From NCBI GenBank assembly GCA_015491705.1, contig WFVK01000173.1, positions 1 to 10,652 of the forward strand: a stretch of 10,652 bases of DNA, in the 5' to 3' direction. This stretch comes from Nitrospirota bacterium. GTDB lineage: Bacteria > Nitrospirota > Thermodesulfovibrionia > UBA6902. The translations under genes and the position numbers were made by a program. The notes under the pieces were generated by a model that searched no databases, was not told the DNA's origin, and worked only from the letters and a program-made list of their open reading frames with translations. This document shows positions 6,213 through 10,652 of the stretch, piece after piece. Each line of letters begins with the position of its first letter. Position 1 is the first letter of the stretch.

Positions 6213-8132
6213 ATGAAACGGCTCCGTGATATGCCTCTGACATCAAAGTTCCTGTTCGGCAACGGGGTGATAGTCCTCATCTTCTGGTGCATTCTTAATG
6301 TTGTTATATACATATATCTGAAGGACAATATTATTACACAAACCTACCAGAAGACCGATATACTTTTTTCCCATATACAGGCGACAATCGGGTATATACG
6401 CAAAAAGGTGAGGCCCAAACTGTTTCATGTCCTTCCTGCCGAGGAATTCGTTCCTGAAGTCATGTCCGTCTCTTTCCTGAACAAGGGGATAATGTCCGAA
6501 TTCAGGAAACTCTCCCCTGATTTTCGATACCGCCGGGTGGCAGTAAATCCCATGAACCCTGAAAACGCCCCGAATGAACTGGAGCTCCAATATATAGCCG
6601 AGTTCAGAAAGGACAGGAAGGCTATAAAAAGAGGAATTATAAAGATGGACAACAAAAAATACTTTCTGCACGCGCGGCCCGTGATCATGGAGGCCGAATG
6701 CCTTGCCTGCCACGGTTCTCCGGAAAAAGCGCCTGCAAAACTCGTCAGCCTCTACGGAACGCAGGGAGGGTTTAACCGGAAGCCGGGAGAGGTCATAGGC
6801 GTTGAATCAATAGCAATCCCCCTTGATGAAACCTTCGCGCAGATAAGGGGTCTCGTCATCTCAATATTTCTCACCGGGATTGTCGGGGTACTGTTTTTAT
6901 TCCTGTCGCTGACTTACTACATAGACATTGTCGCTGTAAGGCCGATAAAGAACGTCAGCAGGTTTTTCAGGTCGGTAGTCGAGGGGGAAAAAGACCTTGA
7001 GACCCCGTTTGCCCTGAAAAGCAGGGACGAGATAGGAGGCCTTGCCGATTCATTCAACCGGATGATGGAATACCTGAAGAATTCCGAGAGAAAGTACAGG
7101 CGTATTTTCGAGGACTCCAGGGATGCGATCATCGTGGCCGACTTCACGGGAGTTATTCATGACATAAATCCGGCGGGGGTGGAACTCTTCGGATGCAGGG
7201 ACAGGCTGGATACGGCCCGTGCGGAGACGCTTTATGACCTCTTTCCGAAGAAGGAAGAATGCGACCGGCTTTTCAGGGCAATGGAGAAAAACGGCTATGT
7301 AAAGGACTACGAAACTCAACTGACATGCGCCGACCGGAGGCATGTCGATGTCATGATATCAGCCAGCTTCCTCAGAGACGAGGCAGGCAGGGTTTGCGGA
7401 TTTGAGGCGATCATCAAGGACATAACGGAATGGAAGCTTGTACAGGACAGGATGAAGGAAGCCGACAGGATGGCCTCCATAGGCCGGCTCGCCGCCGGGC
7501 TTGCCCACGAGATAAACAATCCCCTCGGCATTATCATGGGCTATACAGGCCTGCTGATTAAAGAGCTGAAAGACAACGGCCAGGCCGTGGCGGACCTTCA
7601 GGTTATAAACAGAAATGCAGAGGCGTGCAAAAAAATCGTGGAGGACCTCCTGAATTTCTCAAGGACAACAGAATCGGTCCCGGAGCAGATGAACATAAAC
7701 GCTGTCATAGACGAAGTCCTGGATATGCTTTCCTACAGGCTCAGGGAAAAGGATGCAGCCATACAGAGGGAGTATCAGGACGGCATCCCCGAACTGACGG
7801 CCGACGCAAAGAAGATCAGGCAGGTATTCATAAATATAATCATGAATGCCTTTCAGGCCATTGACAGGGGCGGGAAAATAACGATCGTGACAGTGTATGA
7901 TAAATCAGCGGACAGGGTTAGAGTATCAATAAGCGACAGCGGCTGCGGAATTCCGGGAGAGAATATCAACAAGGTGTTCGAGCCTTTTTTTACGACCAAA
8001 CAGCCGGGGGACGGGACAGGTCTCGGCCTTTCCGTGAGTTACGGAATCGTCAGGGAGCACGGCGGCGAGATAACGGTTGAATCGACACACGGCAAGGGAA
8101 GCACGTTTACTGTCAGCCTGCCGCTTGATTAG
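6213..8132 (+). CDS. Sensor histidine kinase with heme-c-type DUF3365 sensor, HAMP, PAS
   Basis: Predicted 639-residue inner-membrane kinase. A first membrane segment (about 14-36) is followed by a periplasmic domain to about 212 of the DUF3365/Tll0287 type, ending in ECLACHGSP with a CxxCH heme-c motif (C163, C166, H167). A second membrane segment (about 213-236) follows, then HAMP (about 237-290), a PAS domain (about 292-405), the HisKA phospho-acceptor H432 in AHEINNPLG, and the HATPase domain with N545 (MNAFQA), DSGCGI (575-580), FEPFFTTK (589-596) and GTGLGLS (601-607). All catalytic boxes are intact. The start is uncertain: ATG 6213 is preferred, ATG 6231 and TTG 6177 are possible, and none has a strong ribosome binding site. 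The stop TAG lies inside the terminal repeat of a mobile element. It likely senses redox state or a small ligand through covalent heme and phosphorylates the NtrC-type regulator downstream. Confidence 0.92.
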   Translation: MKRLRDMPLTSKFLFGNGVIVLIFWCILNVVIYIYLKDNIITQTYQKTDILFSHIQATIGYIRKKVRPKLFHVLPAEEFVPEVMSVSFLNKGIMSEFRKLSPDFRYRRVAVNPMNPENAPNELELQYIAEFRKDRKAIKRGIIKMDNKKYFLHARPVIMEAECLACHGSPEKAPAKLVSLYGTQGGFNRKPGEVIGVESIAIPLDETFAQIRGLVISIFLTGIVGVLFLFLSLTYYIDIVAVRPIKNVSRFFRSVVEGEKDLETPFALKSRDEIGGLADSFNRMMEYLKNSERKYRRIFEDSRDAIIVADFTGVIHDINPAGVELFGCRDRLDTARAETLYDLFPKKEECDRLFRAMEKNGYVKDYETQLTCADRRHVDVMISASFLRDEAGRVCGFEAIIKDITEWKLVQDRMKEADRMASIGRLAAGLAHEINNPLGIIMGYTGLLIKELKDNGQAVADLQVINRNAEACKKIVEDLLNFSRTTESVPEQMNINAVIDEVLDMLSYRLREKDAAIQREYQDGIPELTADAKKIRQVFINIIMNAFQAIDRGGKITIVTVYDKSADRVRVSISDSGCGIPGENINKVFEPFFTTKQPGDGTGLGLSVSYGIVREHGGEITVESTHGKGSTFTVSLPLD

Positions 8133-8287
8133 TATCTGTTGCGGAAGCTGATTTTTGAAACTAATCCTGAGCCTGCGTCATTTCGACCAGCGGGAGAAAT
8201 CTTTATATTGCGATGAGTTAAGATTTCTCACTTCGTTCGAAATGACAGCGGGTTGATCAGATAATGACTTTCCGCAACATGAACTAA
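8129..8287. mobile_element. MITE-like element, copy 1
   Basis: A 159-bp non-coding element bounded by 18-bp terminal inverted repeats: TTAGTATCTGTTGCGGAA (8129-8146) and, reversed, TTAGTTCATGTTGCGGAA (8270-8287), 15 of 18 matching. Inside is a large dyad: GTCATTTCGA (8177-8186) pairs with TCGAAATGAC (8237-8246), and GAGAAATCTT (8194-8203) pairs with AAGATTTCTC (8220-8229), perfect in both arms. No protein is encoded. A second, inverted copy starts at 10546. The left end overlaps the stop codon of the kinase gene. As RNA it would fold into a long hairpin between kinase and regulator, possibly ending or stabilising the kinase transcript. Confidence 0.8.
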
Positions 8288-8297
8288 TTAATGAACC

Positions 8298-8336
8298 GGC
8301 GGGAGAGCCTGCCGTAAAATCCGCGGACTCTCCGCC
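8298..8336 (+). other. Inverted repeat in the regulator leader
   Basis: GGCGGGAGAG (8298-8307) pairs with CTCTCCGCC (8328-8336) in nine base pairs with one bulged G, loop of 20 nt. It lies 71 nt before the regulator start, just right of the mobile element. There is no following T-run, so it is not a convincing terminator; a leader structure or operator is possible. Confidence 0.35.
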
Positions 8337-8407
8337 CCAGGGCAGTGGTTTTATGCAACTGCAAAATATACACAGGCTGCAAGCAGTGAAAAGAGGGGGA
8401 TGAGGAT

Positions 8408-9811
8408 ATGAGGGCGAAAATACTCGTTATAGACGACCGTCAGGACATGGTCTCCTTTCTGTGCAGGCTCATCGGCTCCGAACCCGGCTTTGAAGTGCTG
8501 GGGCTTACAAACGCGACAGATGCGGTAAAAACCGTATCAGAGAATGAAGTGGACGTGGTTGTTGTAGATGTGAAGATGCCGGGAAAAGACGGGATGACCA
8601 TATTAAAGGAGATAAAAGAGATCAACAGGGATATCGTCGTCATACTGCTCACGGGCCACGGGACAGTGGACATGGCGGTGGAGGCCCTGAAACAAGGCGC
8701 CTATGACTTTCTTACAAAACCCGTCAATAACGAGAGGCTGTTACATACCGTGAAAAGGGCGGCGGATTACATGATGATTCTGAAGGAAAAGTCCCTTCTT
8801 GAAGAAAAGATAAGGCAGGAATCACTTAAGAGGGAGCTGATCGGTGAGAGCGACATCATGAAAGAGCTGTTTGAGAAAATCAGGACAGTCGCGGCAACGG
8901 ACGAGACGGTTTTGATCACGGGTGAGACAGGCACGGGGAAAGAACTTGCCGCGCGTACGATCCACAGGCTCAGCAGGAGGGCGGCAGGCCCGTTTATCGC
9001 CGTCAACTGTCCTGCAATTCCCGAGTCCATACTCGAAAGCGAACTCTTCGGCTACAGAAAGGGGGCCTTCACCTCGGCTTTTGCCGACAGGAAGGGGCTC
9101 TTTGAAGCGGCCTCACAGGGCATAATATTCCTTGACGAAATCGGTGACATACCTTTAAGCGTCCAGACAAAACTGCTGAGGACCCTGCAGGAAAAGGAAT
9201 TCAAACCCCTCGGTGATATAAAAAGCGTCAATGCGGATGTCAGGGTCGTGGCTTCCACAAACAGACAGCTTGAGAAAAAGATCGAACAGGGCCTGTTCAG
9301 GGATGATTTTTACTACAGGCTGAATGTCATAACAATAAGGATGCCGTCACTGAGGGAACGGGTCGAGGATATCCCCCTTCTTTCAGAGTATTTTCTCAAA
9401 CGCTACAGCCACAAATACAAGAAAAACATACGCGGTTTCTCGGAAGAGGCCATGGAATACATGAAAAAGAGAAAATGGAAAGGAAACGTCAGGGAACTGC
9501 AGAATGTCATCAAGAAGGCCATAATTTTCTCAAAAGACAACTTAATCGGCAAGAATATCCTTCAGGATATAGACGGAATCAATCCGTATTCAGAGGTCAT
9601 GCTGAGAGAAACCGCTTCAGTGGATTACAGGACCGCGAGAAACAACGCTATTGAATACGTGACCCGTAATTATATCGGCAATATACTCCGTAAGACAAAC
9701 GGCAACGTCACTCATGCCGCCCGGCTGGCCGGCCTGGAGCGCCAGTCGCTCCAGCATCTCATGAGAAAATACGACATTCATCCCGCCGATTATAAAGAAT
9801 CCGGTGCATAA
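8408..9811 (+). CDS. NtrC-family sigma-54-dependent response regulator
   Basis: Predicted 467-residue cytoplasmic transcription activator of usual length. The receiver domain (1-120) has D9/D10, phospho-acceptor D54 in VVVDVKMPG, T82 and K104 (FLTKP). The AAA+ sigma-54 domain (about 145-375) has Walker A GETGTGKE (172-179), Walker B IIFLDE (239-244), and an arginine-finger region around R298/R304 (LFRDDFYYRLN). The Fis-type helix-turn-helix lies at about 432-455 (GNVTHAARLAGLERQSLQHLMRKYDI region). The sigma-54-contact loop reads GAFTSA (219-224), not GAFTGA. Start ATG 8408 is preceded by GAGGGGGATGAGGAT. It probably pairs with the upstream kinase, although a mobile element now separates them by 275 nt. 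A perfect sigma-54 promoter 138 nt past its stop is the obvious target. Confidence 0.94.
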   Translation: MRAKILVIDDRQDMVSFLCRLIGSEPGFEVLGLTNATDAVKTVSENEVDVVVVDVKMPGKDGMTILKEIKEINRDIVVILLTGHGTVDMAVEALKQGAYDFLTKPVNNERLLHTVKRAADYMMILKEKSLLEEKIRQESLKRELIGESDIMKELFEKIRTVAATDETVLITGETGTGKELAARTIHRLSRRAAGPFIAVNCPAIPESILESELFGYRKGAFTSAFADRKGLFEAASQGIIFLDEIGDIPLSVQTKLLRTLQEKEFKPLGDIKSVNADVRVVASTNRQLEKKIEQGLFRDDFYYRLNVITIRMPSLRERVEDIPLLSEYFLKRYSHKYKKNIRGFSEEAMEYMKKRKWKGNVRELQNVIKKAIIFSKDNLIGKNILQDIDGINPYSEVMLRETASVDYRTARNNAIEYVTRNYIGNILRKTNGNVTHAARLAGLERQSLQHLMRKYDIHPADYKESGA

Positions 9812-9853
9812 ATTATACGGCAGTGCAAGATAATTTTTGCATCTATTGCCCTG

Positions 9854-9928
9854 TCCTTCACAGCCGGCAACTGCTGCCCCTGAAAAACAATCCTTTAAAT
9901 TCAAGAAATTAAGCCTCTGCTCCTTCAC
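9854..9928 (+). promoter_or_regulatory. Candidate upstream activator sites (paired TCCTTCAC)
   Basis: TCCTTCAC occurs at 9854-9861 and again at 9921-9928, each within short dyad arms: CTGT-CCTTC-ACAG and CTG-CTCCTTCAC-CAG. They lie about 90 and 25 nt upstream of the -24 element, within the range for binding sites of an NtrC-type activator. The pattern is short and could be chance. Confidence 0.35.
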
Positions 9929-9949
9929 CAGGGGACGATTGTCTTAAGG

Positions 9950-9965
9950 TGGCACGATGGTTGCT
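9950..9965 (+). promoter_or_regulatory. Sigma-54 (-24/-12) promoter
   Basis: TGGCAC (9950-9955), 5 nt, TTGCT (9961-9965): GG and GC are exactly 10 nt apart, a full match to the sigma-54 consensus TGGCAC-N5-TTGC(A/T). The predicted start of transcription is near 9975, about 80 nt upstream of the small membrane protein gene. It lies directly downstream of an NtrC-type activator gene, which makes the assignment strong. Confidence 0.88.
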
Positions 9966-10041
9966 GTCTATTTATATGACTTATAGGCCTAATTCGTATT
10001 ACAAGCAAGTCCGGTGTCTTTGCCTTTTTAACCCAAAACTC

Positions 10042-10049
10042 AAGGAGGT
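10042..10049 (+). promoter_or_regulatory. Strong ribosome binding site
   Basis: AAGGAGGT ends 5 nt before ATG 10055. It is a near-complete anti-Shine-Dalgarno match, stronger than any other in the right half of the window, and suggests high translation of the small membrane protein. Confidence 0.8.
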
Positions 10050-10054
10050 AAAAA

Positions 10055-10246
10055 ATGCAGGAAGAAAAAAAAGAAACATCGGGTACAGGTTCTCTTACAG
10101 GCGCGGCGCTGGAGGCCGATGATGTGCTTGCAGGCGCTGAGGAGTGGTCTCCGGTTGAGACGAAACTCGTTGTGTGGTCGTTTGTAATAGCAGCCATCGC
10201 GCTTGTAATCGGTCTGGTGGTGGTACCGACCTCTGTACTGCACTGA
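10055..10246 (+). CDS. Small tail-anchored membrane protein
   Basis: Predicted 63-residue protein with no family I recognise. Residues 1-36 are polar and acidic, rich in E, G and A (EEKKETSG, ALEADD, AGAEEW). Residues about 38-58 form one hydrophobic helix (LVVWSFVIAAIALVIGLVVV), and the protein ends PTSVLH. This is the layout of a small single-pass protein with an N-terminal cytoplasmic face or a tail anchor. The start is clear from the AAGGAGGT site. It is the first gene after the sigma-54 promoter and lies 1 nt before the next gene, so both are expressed together. Such small membrane proteins often adjust a larger membrane complex; the partner here is unknown. The coding status is supported by the strong ribosome binding site, sensible amino-acid pattern and tight spacing. 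Confidence 0.8.
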   Translation: MQEEKKETSGTGSLTGAALEADDVLAGAEEWSPVETKLVVWSFVIAAIALVIGLVVVPTSVLH

Positions 10247-10247
10247 C

Positions 10248-10499
10248 ATGAAAAAGATGGTGTTCAAGATCAGCCACGACGGAAGAGACTGGGTTGTGAG
10301 GAACAGCCTTTTATCGATGTCTTCTCCCACGCTCGAGGAGCTTGACGCGGGAATAGGGGCATTTTTGAGAGAGAGGGGATTTATTGAAAAGGGGGAGAAG
10401 GCACGGGTCCGAATGGAATTTGACAGTTCAAGCATGCCGCAGTGGGTGAGGCAGTACTCGCATCACTATTTCGACCGGATCGTGGAGATACAGGGATAG
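10248..10499 (+). CDS. Small soluble protein, possibly DUF5395-like
   Basis: Predicted 83-residue soluble protein. It begins MKKMVFKISHDGRDWVVRN, then has a helix-rich stretch with SPTLEELDAGIGAFLRERG, and a basic-aromatic end (MPQWVRQYSHHYFDRIVEIQG). The opening beta pattern (K-I-x-H-D-G-x-x-W-V) followed by x-P-T-L-E-E-L-D resembles the small DUF5395 group, which I recall only from memory, so this is tentative. No enzyme motif is visible. The start ATG is 1 nt after the stop of the membrane protein and has no ribosome binding site of its own, so it is probably translated by coupling; ATG 10257 is an alternative. It is the second gene of the sigma-54 unit. The 46 nt after its stop lead into the second mobile-element copy. 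Confidence 0.75.
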   Translation: MKKMVFKISHDGRDWVVRNSLLSMSSPTLEELDAGIGAFLRERGFIEKGEKARVRMEFDSSSMPQWVRQYSHHYFDRIVEIQG

Positions 10500-10545
10500 A
10501 AACAGACGGAACGCGGTTCAGAGGATGCTTCAGCGCTTTATTAAT

Positions 10546-10652
10546 TTAGTATCTGTTGCGGAAAAGTCATTATCTGATCAACTCGCTGTCATTTCGAACG
10601 AAGTGAGAAATCTTAACCCGTCGCGATATAAAGATTTCTCCCGCTGGTCGAA
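10546..10652. mobile_element. MITE-like element, copy 2 (partial, inverted)
   Basis: Begins with TTAGTATCTGTTGCGGAA (10546-10563) and matches the reverse complement of copy 1 for the whole 107 nt to the window edge, with only about nine differences. The conserved parts include GTCATTTCGA, GAGAAATCTT and AAGATTTCTC. The remaining 50 or so nt lie outside the window. It is in inverted orientation relative to copy 1 and sits just after the 83-residue gene. Confidence 0.85.

Noticed and set aside
8346..8362. Second sigma-54 promoter (TGGTTTTATGCAACTGC) before the regulator
   Set aside because: GG to GC spacing is 6 or 12 nt, not 10.
9817..9843. Terminator after the regulator (TGCAA...TTGCA)
   Set aside because: Only five base pairs and no T-run after the hairpin.

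Overview
The window looks like chromosomal DNA of an anaerobic or microaerophilic Gram-negative bacterium, plausibly Nitrospirota or a former deltaproteobacterial lineage. This rests on moderate GC content, strong AGGAGG ribosome binding sites, a CxxCH-containing sensor kinase, NtrC/sigma-54 control and a YeeE/TusA sulfur module. It is an inference from gene style, not from a phylogenetic marker. There are eleven protein genes and no tRNA, rRNA, CRISPR array or transposase.

Left part, minus strand (6086 down to 45). A small DUF1858-like protein (5850-6086) lies upstream of a sulfur block: a YeeE/YedE-family transporter, a TusA-like sulfur carrier, a membrane-anchored Gly/Tyr-repeat protein and a universal stress protein. 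The last four genes are 41-55 nt apart and end in a clear intrinsic terminator (2924-2967). Beyond it is a tight pair, 4 nt apart: an FAD-dependent amine-oxidase-type protein and a B12-binding-type radical SAM enzyme. These probably act on a lipid, pigment or glycan not identifiable here.

Right part, plus strand (6213 to 10499). A membrane histidine kinase with a heme-c-type periplasmic sensor domain is followed by an NtrC-type sigma-54 activator. Then comes a textbook sigma-54 promoter (TGGCAC-N5-TTGCT, 9950-9965) driving two tiny genes: a 63-residue tail-anchored membrane protein and an 83-residue soluble protein 1 nt behind it. The simplest reading is a complete circuit: redox/heme or ligand sensing, NtrC-like phosphorelay, sigma-54 promoter, small membrane-associated effector pair. 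The activator carries GAFTSA instead of GAFTGA in its sigma-54-contact loop.

Repeats. A 159-bp MITE-like element with 18-bp terminal inverted repeats (8129-8287) lies between the kinase and the regulator and supplies the kinase stop codon. A second copy in opposite orientation begins at 10546 and runs off the window, so two inverted copies bracket the regulator and its presumed targets.
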